Shown piece after piece: positions 6,630 to 13,228 of a stretch of 13,228 bases of DNA. The stretch covers positions 1-13,228 of the forward strand of contig JAAYND010000084.1 of NCBI GenBank assembly GCA_012521035.1, in the 5' to 3' direction. The notes under the pieces were generated by a model. That model made no database searches, was not told where the DNA came from, and saw only the letters and a program-made list of their open reading frames with translations. This DNA comes from Methanomicrobiales archaeon (GTDB lineage: Archaea > Halobacteriota > Methanomicrobia > Methanomicrobiales > Methanoculleaceae). The stretch's first letter is position 1. Every line of letters starts with the position of its first letter. Both the position numbers and the translations under genes were made by a program.

Positions 6630-7133
6630 ATGTGGGCCGACATCTCACGCGAGTTTGCTGATTCACCCTCACAGGCGCGGATATTGCGCTTCCTGCTCGA
6701 GAACGGACTTGGCGTCAACGAAGAGGGCCGCATCACCTGCAACAGCATCGAGATCCCGGCCACGCACATCGGCAGAGCAACCGGGACCGACCGCCGGGTC
6801 GTCGATGCCACGGCCCGCCGCATACTCGCAAACCCCGGACTGCGGGAGATCTTCACCCGCATGCGAGCGGCCCCCGACCTCTCGCTGGTCGCAGAAGCCC
6901 TCGGCCTCTCGGTCATAACCCTCCTCCCGAAAGACGCCCAGGAGAAGGGCATCGTCGGCGCCGCGGTCAAGGTCCTCGTCGACCACGACCTCTCCATCCG
7001 CCAGATCTTCGTCACCGACCCCTACCTCGCGGAGGAGCCAAAACTCGTGCTGATCGTCGATGAAGACCTGGTCCCGGCATCGGTCTACAAAGACCTGAAA
7101 GCCCTCCCCCAGGTAAAACAGTTGATCATCTGA
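6630..7133 (+). CDS. ACT-domain amino acid metabolism regulator, COG2150 type
   Basis: The protein has 167 residues, the usual length of this archaeal family. The N-terminal half includes a helix-turn-helix-like region (IEIPATHIGRATGTDRRVVD, about 40-59). The C-terminal half (about 94-167) has the pattern of an ACT domain, a small fold that commonly binds amino acids. GIVGAAVKVLVDHDLSIRQIF fits its first helix and strand, and PKLVLIVDEDL a later strand. A role in sensing an amino acid and controlling related genes is a family-level prediction; the ligand and targets are unknown. The longer in-frame start at 6513 would run through the tRNA gene and before the promoter, so the ATG at 6630 is preferred. 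The gene ends by overlapping the convergent HD gene by 8 bases. Confidence 0.82.
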   Translation: MWADISREFADSPSQARILRFLLENGLGVNEEGRITCNSIEIPATHIGRATGTDRRVVDATARRILANPGLREIFTRMRAAPDLSLVAEALGLSVITLLPKDAQEKGIVGAAVKVLVDHDLSIRQIFVTDPYLAEEPKLVLIVDEDLVPASVYKDLKALPQVKQLII

Positions 7134-7611
7134 AGAGTTCAACCTCGAGCGCGAGCCGGTAGATCCGCATCCGCTGCTTCCTCGGGAGGTCGATCAGGCG
7201 TGCCAGACGCTCCTCGAGCGTGATGACCCGGCCCCCCTTCACCAGGTTATCGGCGTGGGCGACGATCTTCTCCTCGATCGTCCGGGGGACACAATCCCGT
7301 GGCGCAAGACCGAGGAGAGAGCACTCGTCGGCCGTCAGTCCGGCCCCGATATGCCGCTCGACGATCGAGGCGACCGCCTCATCGAGGCCCAGTGAGCGGC
7401 ATATCTCGCCGCCCACCTGGGCGTGGTGGAGGTCGTGCGTCACCCCCCGGCCGATATCGTGGAGGAGGGCGCCGACCTCGACCAGATCGCGGTCGACGAT
7501 CGGATCACTGGTAAAGTCGAGCGCGAGATCGCGCACGGCCCGGCAGTGAGCGATGACCCCCTCAGAGCAGCCTGCGCGCCGGAGGAGGGCGATACAGTCC
7601 TGCTCACGCAC
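7126..7611 (-). CDS. HD-domain protein, TIGR00295 type (putative phosphohydrolase)
   Basis: This 161-residue protein has the ordered metal ligands of an HD domain: H22, H51-D52 (LLHDIGR), H63, H87 and D121 (AHADNLV). HD proteins of this size usually hydrolyse phosphate esters, often of nucleotides, but the substrate of this archaeal family is unknown to me. The start is GTG, with GGAGAG 8 bases upstream. It overlaps the end of tfe by 8 bases, so the two are almost certainly co-transcribed and translationally coupled. Its own 3' end overlaps the convergent ACT-regulator gene. Confidence 0.85.
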   Translation of the reverse strand: MREQDCIALLRRAGCSEGVIAHCRAVRDLALDFTSDPIVDRDLVEVGALLHDIGRGVTHDLHHAQVGGEICRSLGLDEAVASIVERHIGAGLTADECSLLGLAPRDCVPRTIEEKIVAHADNLVKGGRVITLEERLARLIDLPRKQRMRIYRLALEVELFR

Positions 7612-8125
7612 TCCCGATGCTCTCCTTTATCCGGTCAACCCTTCTCCGGAGAGCGGCAGCGATGAGCTCGTTATCGAAGTGTTCAAGCATCTCCTCACAG
7701 TTCGGGCACTCGAAGTTCCACTCCGCTGCATCCGCGAACGTGTAGATGATGCCGCAGTCCTTGCAGATATAAAAGTCGTTCTTCTCCTCGTAGGCGAGCC
7801 GGGCATCGAGATGCTCAAGCGCATCCCTGATGTCCTCCTCGATCACAGAGTGGAGACGGTCCATGCGGAGGTGCCAGAGGTAGGTCAGCCATCCGGTCTC
7901 GGTGTTCTTCAGCCGCCGGTACTCAGCGAGTCGCTTCTCATAGAGCGTGTAGAGCGTGTGGCGGACAGTATTTAAGTTGATCTCGGTCAGCTCGGCGAGT
8001 TCCTCATCGCTACGTTCCTCCCCCTCCGGGAACCGCCTGAGAAGCTCAAGTCCTTCCTCCCCGACCATGCGGAACAGGTAGGCGCTGATCGCCTGATCGG
8101 CCAGCAATTCAGTGATAGATACCAT
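7604..8125 (-). CDS. tfe: Transcription factor E (TFE, alpha subunit)
   Basis: This is the archaeal counterpart of the TFIIE alpha subunit. It helps RNA polymerase, TBP and TFB open promoters and stabilises the open complex. Of 173 residues, the N-terminal ~100 form an extended winged helix (ELAELTEINLNTVRHTLYTL, 42-61). A zinc ribbon follows with C121, C124, C140 and C143 (FYICKDCG and FECPNC). Length and layout match archaeal TFE. The ATG has a strong GGGGGAG 8 to 9 bases upstream and a nearby TATA element, so tfe starts its own transcription unit with the HD gene downstream. Confidence 0.95.
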   Translation of the reverse strand: MVSITELLADQAISAYLFRMVGEEGLELLRRFPEGEERSDEELAELTEINLNTVRHTLYTLYEKRLAEYRRLKNTETGWLTYLWHLRMDRLHSVIEEDIRDALEHLDARLAYEEKNDFYICKDCGIIYTFADAAEWNFECPNCEEMLEHFDNELIAAALRRRVDRIKESIGSA

Positions 8126-8148
8126 AACTCAGATCTCCCCCATAGTGC

Positions 8149-8186
8149 ATGATAGACGCGCAAGAGTCGTATAATAGATGCGCAAG
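8149..8186 (-). promoter_or_regulatory. tfe promoter with 22-bp tandem repeat
   Basis: On the minus strand CTTGCGCATCTATTAT (8186-8171) is repeated 22 bases on as CTTGCGCGTCTATCAT (8164-8149), 14 of 16 identical. The first copy contains the TATA-like CTATTATA, about 50 bases before the ATG. The second lies across the expected transcript start. Two sites exactly two helical turns apart, covering TATA and start site, look like an operator for a repressor or autoregulator (inference). Confidence 0.5.
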
Positions 8187-8233
8187 GATCAATACCCACC
8201 ACATATGGGCTCTCGATCCTTAATTCTCTTCCC

Positions 8234-9316
8234 CTACAACTGGCCCGGGATACCGATCGCTCTCCGGACGGTCGCGACGTTCTTCTCCAGGTCAGCGCAC
8301 GCCGCCGTCTCGGTCGCCCCGCATCCGTAGACGCTCACGATGGCACCCCCCTCCTCAAACTCAGTCCCGGGCCAGGGTATATCAGCGACCCGGGGGGCAA
8401 GCGGCGCCAGATCCACGGAGAGCCGCATATCCCGCTCAGCAAAGAGGATCCGCCGGACCGCTACCTGTCGCGCCAGAGGCCGCGCCGCCGGGAGAATGCC
8501 GCGACAGGCATCCACGTGCATCGCAAAGATGCTCTCCCCGATCGCCATCTCCACCGTATCCAGGGTGGCCTGGAACCGGGGATTGATCTCGATCGCCCAG
8601 GGTCGCGTCCCGGCCATGAAATCAATCCCGATCGAGCCCACGCACCCGCACGCAGCAGATATCCGCTCGGCGCACGCGATCATCTCGCCGGCAAGAGGAT
8701 GGGAGAAGGGGGTGACGGACCCCGCAAACCCGTGCGCCCTCTCCCCCTCCCCCCGGAGGATCTGCCGGTTGACCGCTATCGCCCGCGCGCGGTGGCCGTC
8801 CGCGACGCAGGAGACGCTTGAGGGTATCCCCTCGACGAGTTCCTGGGCGATGTAGGGCAGATCCGGCCAGGTCTCCACCCAGTGACGGAGTTCCTCCTCC
8901 GCCCGCGCAACCACATTCCGCCATCCTCCCGCCCCCCGGCGCGGCTTGATCATCACCGGGTAGCGATCCGTGAGCGGCGGGACCGACACATCCAGCCCCT
9001 CGAAGAACCGCTGGATCTCGAGTTTATCGAGGAACCGCTCCACCTTCGCGGGCGGGGTGCCGTAGAGCGGGATCGTCGTCCCGATATCCTCGGCGCCTGA
9101 TGTGACGATCAGGGCGTCCACCGGGTGGCAAGAAGCGAGATCAGCGATCTTCTCCGGGAGGTCGGCGACCTCGTCGAACGAGGCGCAGGCCTCTGTATAC
9201 CAGGCGAGGTCCTGATCGCAGAAGTGGTCTATGGCGTAGACCGTATACCCGGCCCGGTGCGCCGACTGCGCCACATGCCGCGTGGCAAACCCGGCGACGA
9301 GCACCCGGCCTCTCAC
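8234..9316 (-). CDS. ATP-grasp enzyme, COG2232-like predicted carboligase
   Basis: The 360-residue protein has an N-terminal Rossmann-like part (RVLVAGFATRHVAQSAHRAG, 4-23; VYAIDHFCDQDL, 26-37) and an ATP-grasp domain. The latter shows a KPRRGAGGWRN nucleotide-binding loop (124-134), YIAQELVEG (155-163) and the metal-binding EINPRFQAT (243-251). Such enzymes activate a carboxylate with ATP and join it to an amine or thiol. The substrate is unknown, and the similarity to COG2232 is my recognition rather than a search result. Translation starts at GTG, which overlaps the trm56 stop codon as GTGA. It is therefore in one operon with trm56. Confidence 0.8.
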   Translation of the reverse strand: MRGRVLVAGFATRHVAQSAHRAGYTVYAIDHFCDQDLAWYTEACASFDEVADLPEKIADLASCHPVDALIVTSGAEDIGTTIPLYGTPPAKVERFLDKLEIQRFFEGLDVSVPPLTDRYPVMIKPRRGAGGWRNVVARAEEELRHWVETWPDLPYIAQELVEGIPSSVSCVADGHRARAIAVNRQILRGEGERAHGFAGSVTPFSHPLAGEMIACAERISAACGCVGSIGIDFMAGTRPWAIEINPRFQATLDTVEMAIGESIFAMHVDACRGILPAARPLARQVAVRRILFAERDMRLSVDLAPLAPRVADIPWPGTEFEEGGAIVSVYGCGATETAACADLEKNVATVRRAIGIPGQL

Positions 9317-9837
9317 GACTCCACCGTTTTTTTGCCCGCACCCGAGGGTTCGATCCGTATCTTCGCGTCCGGGTACTCCCGGTTGAGCTCACTCCCCTCG
9401 AAGAGGTGATCGAGGAAGAGGGCGAGGCTTGCGATCTCAGAGTGGGGCTGGGTGGTCACCGAGACGTTGTAATCGGCAAGACCGTAGATATCCCCCGGCA
9501 CCTTCTCGGCCCCCACCACGACGAGCACCCGGTCCTGGTTCCGTATATCGTCTATGACATCAGTCATACGGAGCCCGTACATCGTGAGGTGGACGACCCT
9601 GCCGCCGCCGGCCTTCCAGTCCCCGATGCACCGGCGCCACATCACGTTATTCTCTACAAAAAAGTCTCCACCCCAGCGGGCGACAACATCCTCGATACTC
9701 TTGATGACGCCGGGATCATCCGCAGCGAGGTACATACCCCGGGCCCCGAGCGCCCGCGCCGCAAGCCCGACATGGGTCGTCACCCGCTGATCGCGTTCGG
9801 GCCGGTGGCCTATCCGGAGCACCGCGACGGTGGGCAT
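9313..9837 (-). CDS. trm56: tRNA (cytidine(56)-2'-O)-methyltransferase Trm56
   Basis: This SPOUT-class enzyme methylates the ribose of C56 in the T-loop of archaeal tRNAs, using SAM. The 174 residues carry the family signatures: RIGHRPERDQRVTTHVGL (8-25), the LTMYG segment (84-88), and the knotted SAM-binding C-terminal part VVVGAEKVPGDIYGLADYNV (106-125) with TTQPHSEIASLALFLD. The ATG has a strong purine-rich GGAG just upstream, and only 4 bases separate it from the preceding small winged-helix gene. Confidence 0.95.
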   Translation of the reverse strand: MPTVAVLRIGHRPERDQRVTTHVGLAARALGARGMYLAADDPGVIKSIEDVVARWGGDFFVENNVMWRRCIGDWKAGGGRVVHLTMYGLRMTDVIDDIRNQDRVLVVVGAEKVPGDIYGLADYNVSVTTQPHSEIASLALFLDHLFEGSELNREYPDAKIRIEPSGAGKKTVES

Positions 9838-9841
9838 CTCC

Positions 9842-10159
9842 TCACTCCTCGCTCCGTTTTGCCTTTATGACACCGTTCTCGATGACAAACGGCAGATCCG
9901 GGGTATACCGGCACTGGCACTCGATCAGTGACTCCTGGACGGTCAGGAGCCTGACCGTCTCCCCCGACCGCCGGATCAGGAGGTAGTGCTCAAGGCGCTC
10001 AAGGGATGCGCTGATCAGGGCACATTCAAGCCCGGTGGCCTCCGCCAGGTCATCAGTCGTAACGCCGCCGTTTTCGGGAATATGGTGGTATATGGCCCAG
10101 TCCAGATCTTCCTCACGCACATTTATTCCTTTTTCGGGAAGACCGATATAGTTATTCAT
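9842..10159 (-). CDS. Small winged-helix protein
   Basis: This 105-residue protein has a winged-helix-like core: EDLDWAIYHHI, then GGVTTDDLAEATGLECALISASLERLEHYLLIRRSGETVRLL (about 31-72). A C-terminal tail contains a CxC pair (C81, C83). The layout suggests a MarR- or Lrp-like DNA-binding subunit, but no exact family was recognised. As the first gene before trm56 and the ATP-grasp gene, it may regulate that operon. The ATG start has GGAAG close upstream; an internal GTG at codon 14 is an alternative and would leave more room for the divergent promoter. Confidence 0.7.
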   Translation of the reverse strand: MNNYIGLPEKGINVREEDLDWAIYHHIPENGGVTTDDLAEATGLECALISASLERLEHYLLIRRSGETVRLLTVQESLIECQCRYTPDLPFVIENGVIKAKRSEE

Positions 10160-10207
10160 GCTTCCATCGCACCATTCCGGTAATACAGGCCGCCCGGGGG
10201 CGCGGAG
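10143..10207 (+). promoter_or_regulatory. Divergent promoter interval
   Basis: Only 57 bases separate the two divergent start codons. For the plus gene, GATATAGTTAT at about 10143-10153 is a TATA candidate and CGGAGAG near 10200-10206 is its ribosome binding site. For the minus gene, a TGTATTAC at about 10183-10190 would give a nearly leaderless transcript. The plus TATA would lie inside the first codons of the minus gene if that gene starts at 10159. Confidence 0.35.
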
Positions 10208-10216
10208 AGATGTACA

Positions 10217-10609
10217 ATGGTAGACTACGATGAACTGGCAGACATTGCCGACAGACTCTTTGAGGAGAGTGACGACGATGACGAACTACTTGCGGATGCG
10301 CTGGATACGCTCGATGAAGAGACCAGGGATGCGCTCCTCAGATCCGACCTCCTCAACGCCTACCAGGTCTTTTACTACTATTTCCGCGAGAGGCCGAGCA
10401 GAATGGCGATGGAGAGGCTCCAGCTCAGCGCGGCATCTGACCTCGCCCACGGGATCATCATCGATGAGATCGATATCTACGAGGTCGTCTTCTACCAGAA
10501 AGAGAGTGACCCGGGCATTCTTCTCACCGACGGAGAGGCCGTGCAGGCCAGGTTCAGCGGGCGGGGGGCATACCGGGAGATGACCGGGTACCTGGACGAG
10601 TGGTTCTAG
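10217..10609 (+). CDS. Small acidic protein of unknown function
   Basis: The family was not recognised. The 130 residues are strongly acidic at the N-terminus (EESDDDDELLADALDTLDEE, 16-35) and the body looks helical, with an aromatic run VFYYYF (51-56). The C-terminal part could be a small beta unit (IYEVVFYQKE, GILLTDGEAVQARF). There is no signal peptide, membrane segment or metal motif, so it is probably cytoplasmic. CGGAGAG lies about 10 bases before the ATG. Codon use matches its neighbours. The stop codon overlaps the convergent UPF0280 gene by 4 bases. It is treated as real because it fills the gap between neighbours, has a ribosome site, and its translation is globular-looking. Confidence 0.75.
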   Translation: MVDYDELADIADRLFEESDDDDELLADALDTLDEETRDALLRSDLLNAYQVFYYYFRERPSRMAMERLQLSAASDLAHGIIIDEIDIYEVVFYQKESDPGILLTDGEAVQARFSGRGAYREMTGYLDEWF

Positions 10610-11322
10610 ACCGGCCGCCTCCCGGCCGTGATCAACCGCTCATCCACCCGCGCCGGCACGATGCGGGGAAGATCCCCCCGGCGGATCACCATATCATCGA
10701 TGAGGGCGAGGACGCCCCGGACCTCTGTTCCGGCGATCTCGTCGAGGACCGATCTATCGTCCCGCGTTATCCGATTGCATATCGCCGTCGCCCAGGCGTC
10801 CGCGAGGGCGACATCGGGGGAGAAGACCGTCACCGCATCCGCGACGCCGAGGCTGATCGACGGCCCCACCGTCGCCGATGATGTGCATATACCGAGGATC
10901 TCATCTGCCGGCGGTAGCAGAAACGCGGCACGCCCGCTCAGGGGCGATCCCCCTGCATAGATCCCTATCCGGATATCGCGGTCACTCACGAGGGCTATAT
11001 CACCCCCGTTATCGACGAGGCCGAACGCCGCCCCGGCCTCAACCATCGCCTCCACACCCGCCCGGGCGATAGCACCCGCCACCGCCGCCATAGGCCCTAC
11101 ACCGGCCGAGGAGGCCGCCCGGACCATGCGGTCAGGGGTCCGGCCTGTAGTCTCCGGGAAGTACGGCTCAAACGTCGCAGAAAAATAGGGATCGGCGGCG
11201 ATCTGCCGCTCGACTTCCTTCCGGGCGAGCATCATGCCGGCCTTTGCCGCCTCCACGTGCCGGGGATCGTCGGCGAGTATGGTGGCGATCGTCTGCCGGA
11301 ACTCGAAGTGCTCCCGGATCAT
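10606..11322 (-). CDS. UPF0280 / COG2122 family protein, ApbE-like fold
   Basis: The 238-residue product shows the UPF0280 pattern: REHFEFRQTIATILAD near the N-terminus, a glycine-rich SSAGVGPMAAVAGAIA (71-86), VDNGGDIAL (103-111) and ICTSSATVGPSISLGVADAVTV (145-166). Members share a fold with the flavin transferase ApbE. The family is linked in methanogens to homocysteine synthesis alongside the next two genes, but its reaction is unsettled. The frame is open upstream to 11409, but that extension lies entirely within the ferredoxin gene. The ATG at 11322 overlaps the ferredoxin stop as ATGA and is the likely start. It is the last gene of the operon. Confidence 0.88.
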   Translation of the reverse strand: MIREHFEFRQTIATILADDPRHVEAAKAGMMLARKEVERQIAADPYFSATFEPYFPETTGRTPDRMVRAASSAGVGPMAAVAGAIARAGVEAMVEAGAAFGLVDNGGDIALVSDRDIRIGIYAGGSPLSGRAAFLLPPADEILGICTSSATVGPSISLGVADAVTVFSPDVALADAWATAICNRITRDDRSVLDEIAGTEVRGVLALIDDMVIRRGDLPRIVPARVDERLITAGRRPV

Positions 11323-11717
11323 CCCAGTTGTGAGAGGGCGGAGTGCGGGCAGGCGAGTATGCACCTGCCGCAGAGGACGCACCGCGCGGCGTTCACCTGG
11401 AGGCGCCACTCATCATCGAAGGAGAAGACCTCCTGGGGGCATATGCTGATGCAGGCCCCGCAATCGATACACTCGGCCTCATCGAGGACGATGGCGTTCT
11501 CCATGACGCGGACGGTGACGCCCATATCTACGAGGTGCTTCCTGACGAGGTCCGCGTCGCTATCGGGTATATCGATCAGCACCTCGCCCGCCGTGGAGTC
11601 GATGTTTGCCTTCTCCACGTTGATGAGGACGCCGGTCTCCTTAACCACCCGGGCGATCACCGGTTCGCGCCCGGAGTCTTTCTGGCCTCTCCGGGAGAAC
11701 GTCAGCAGGAGTTTCAC
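11319..11717 (-). CDS. NIL-domain 2[4Fe-4S] ferredoxin of homocysteine synthesis
   Basis: This 132-residue protein joins an N-terminal NIL domain (about 1-75) to a bacterial-type ferredoxin with two CxxCxxCxxxCP clusters: C83, C86, C89, C93 and C113, C116, C119, C123. In Methanosarcina the equivalent protein (MA1822) works with the DUF39 protein MA1821 in making homocysteine from aspartate semialdehyde and sulfide, presumably by supplying electrons. The GTG at 11717 is preferred because it overlaps the upstream stop as GTGA and has GGGGGTGG close upstream. A GTG three codons earlier (11726) is possible. Coupled translation with both neighbours is likely. Confidence 0.9.
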   Translation of the reverse strand: MKLLLTFSRRGQKDSGREPVIARVVKETGVLINVEKANIDSTAGEVLIDIPDSDADLVRKHLVDMGVTVRVMENAIVLDEAECIDCGACISICPQEVFSFDDEWRLQVNAARCVLCGRCILACPHSALSQLG

Positions 11718-13222
11718 TGCCGCCACCCCCCGCCGAAGAGCTTCCCGAGATCGATCGCCGAGAGGATACCGACCACCCGGTTGGCCGAGTCCACCACCGG
11801 GAGCGCGCTGATGTTGTTCTGCTTCAGCTTCCGGGCGGCGACATCCACCGGTTCATCGGGCGTCGTCTTGACCACCTTCCGGGTCATGATATCCTTCACC
11901 TGCCGGAGCCTCCCGTCGGTAACAACGGCCTTTGAGACGTCGAAGGTGGTGATGATCCCGACGAGGAGACCGTCGCCATCCAGGACAGGGAGGTGGTTCG
12001 TCTCGTCCTTGAGGAGCCTCTTTGCCGCCACCCGTATCTCCTCATCCTCCGTTATGCTGATCACCTGTCGGTTCATGATCTCGCGGACACGGGGGGTGAT
12101 CGCCGTCTCCCGCATGGGCTTTACACGCTTCGCTGAGTCGATCCGCCGGGTGGGAAGCGCAAGCTCCATCCTACCCGCCTCTATCCAGCCCTTCAGTTCC
12201 AGCGCCACCGCCCGGGCCCGCCGGTAACTGGAGAGCGACGATGTCCGGACCTCCTCCCCGCAGAGCTCGATCGACCCGCTCCTCAGGTCGGCGTAGCTGA
12301 CCCGGGCAAGTGATGGCCGGTCCCGCCGGGGGATACCGTAATCGATGACGTCGGTGAAGAGATCCTCATCCCGCACCGCCGTGTTCCGGACGATGCCGGT
12401 ATCGAGCACCGGTATCGGGACGCCGACACCGACATAGATCGTCACCCCGTAGCCGTTCATCACCGCCGCACGCAGGAAGTCCTGCCGCATCCCCCTCATA
12501 TCCCCGGTCACCATGAGCGTCCCGAACCCGCCGCCGGCAGAGCTCTGGGTTCCTTCACCGACAACCATCCCCTCGCCGCCGGCGAGGAAGATCGGGACAC
12601 CGCCCCCGATGACCCGGAAGCCGGGATCGTTTGCGAGCGGCGAGAGGGTTCCGGCGCCTGAGTAGGAGACGTTCCCGCACCGGGGGAGGAGGCTCCCCAT
12701 ATAGGTATAGAGCGTCCGATCGGTGCTGTTCGACGCCGCATCATAGCACTGGTAGGAGTTTCTGGGGTTCAGCATGATCGCCTGGTTCATATCCTCAAGC
12801 AGCAGCTCCGTCGTGATGCTCCTGCGCGGGTAGCAGTCGGTCCCGTGGGAGGTCGCCCGGAGCTCCACGGTATTTCCAGCGATGAGGTCTTCGAGGACGT
12901 GGGCGCCACCGTAGACCCGGCCAGGGGAGTCAGCCTCCTGGGTCGCACCGAGGTAGGCATCGACCGCTGCCAGGCCGGCGTATGCCTCCACGTCGTTGAG
13001 CCAGACGCGCTCCATCCTGATCGGGGGGTCGGCGTGCCCGAAGTTGAAGAACGCCCCGGAGGAGCACATCGCTCCGAACGTCCCGGTCGTGACGACATCG
13101 ACCTCCTCCAGCGCTCCTTCCTCTCCGAGTTCGTCGACAATAGCCGGCATCTCTTCGGCGGTAACAACCCGGGCGTTACCGTCGCGTATCCGGGTATTGA
13201 TGAGGTCGAGGGACTTTTCCAT
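11714..13222 (-). CDS. Homocysteine synthase-type DUF39 (COG1900) protein with two CBS domains
   Basis: This 502-residue protein has an N-terminal DUF39/HcyBio domain (about 1-360) and a CBS pair (about 378-432 and 441-497). In Methanosarcina acetivorans the counterpart MA1821 is needed to form homocysteine from aspartate semialdehyde and sulfide without the usual O-acyl homoserine route. Two cysteines at family-conserved-looking places, C53 (GAMCSSGAFF) and C130 (SHGTDCYPRR), are candidates for carrying sulfur. Glycine-rich VIGGGVPIFLAGGEGMV (204-220) is also typical. CBS pairs often bind adenosyl ligands such as SAM or ATP, which would allow feedback by a downstream methionine product (inference). 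The ATG is 6 bases from the window end, so its promoter and ribosome site are not visible and a longer start cannot be excluded. Confidence 0.9.
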   Translation of the reverse strand: MEKSLDLINTRIRDGNARVVTAEEMPAIVDELGEEGALEEVDVVTTGTFGAMCSSGAFFNFGHADPPIRMERVWLNDVEAYAGLAAVDAYLGATQEADSPGRVYGGAHVLEDLIAGNTVELRATSHGTDCYPRRSITTELLLEDMNQAIMLNPRNSYQCYDAASNSTDRTLYTYMGSLLPRCGNVSYSGAGTLSPLANDPGFRVIGGGVPIFLAGGEGMVVGEGTQSSAGGGFGTLMVTGDMRGMRQDFLRAAVMNGYGVTIYVGVGVPIPVLDTGIVRNTAVRDEDLFTDVIDYGIPRRDRPSLARVSYADLRSGSIELCGEEVRTSSLSSYRRARAVALELKGWIEAGRMELALPTRRIDSAKRVKPMRETAITPRVREIMNRQVISITEDEEIRVAAKRLLKDETNHLPVLDGDGLLVGIITTFDVSKAVVTDGRLRQVKDIMTRKVVKTTPDEPVDVAARKLKQNNISALPVVDSANRVVGILSAIDLGKLFGGGWRQ

Positions 13223-13228
13223 GAAGGA

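Noticed and set aside
11323..11409. 29-residue N-terminal extension of UPF0280
   Set aside because: It lies wholly inside the ferredoxin gene in another frame; the ATGA overlap at 11319-11322 is the natural start.

Overview
The window looks like chromosomal DNA of a GC-rich methanogenic archaeon of the order Methanomicrobiales, most like Methanoculleus. This is judged from gene content and protein style, not from a database search. The archaeal markers are transcription factor E, the archaeal tRNA Cm56 methyltransferase Trm56, a COG2150-type ACT regulator, a TIGR00295-type HD protein, TATA boxes about 25 nt upstream of probable start sites, and the methanogen homocysteine-synthesis trio. GTG starts and 4-8 base stop/start overlaps are common.

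Layout. (1) Positions 1-1310 hold no credible gene. This visibly less GC-rich stretch carries a 136-bp direct repeat (1-136 and 567-702), two diverged 95-bp tandem units (286-475), four 20-bp inverted-repeat sites, and many dispersed TTTGCAC/TTTACAC half-sites on both strands. It is the least explained part of the window. (2) 1319-4420 (-) encodes a large fused restriction-modification enzyme of the Eco57I/type IIG kind. (3) 4651-6345 (+) encodes a secreted, C-terminally anchored surface protein with molybdopterin-oxidoreductase-like domains, followed by a hairpin/T-run terminator. (4) 6442-6526 (-) is tRNA-Leu(GAG), divergent from the COG2150 ACT regulator at 6630 (+). (5) 7126-10159 (-) is a compact information-processing cluster: small winged-helix protein, trm56, ATP-grasp enzyme, then after a gap with its own promoter tfe and an HD-domain protein. 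(6) 10217-10609 (+) is a small acidic protein of unknown function. (7) 10606-13222 (-) is an overlapping three-gene operon: DUF39 homocysteine synthase with CBS pair, NIL-domain ferredoxin, and UPF0280/COG2122.

How the genes fit together. The last three genes correspond to the proteins implicated in sulfide-dependent homocysteine formation from aspartate semialdehyde in methanogens. The DUF39 protein carries the chemistry, the NIL ferredoxin supplies electrons, and UPF0280 is an accessory of unclear role. The central cluster joins transcription initiation (TFE), tRNA modification (Trm56) and two enzymes of unknown substrate. The restriction enzyme beside the repeat-rich tract looks like the accessory part of the window. 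The best candidate for something undescribed is the half-site array at 1-1290: two tandem units keep a perfect inverted repeat through paired compensating changes, while other copies combine the two half-site types.
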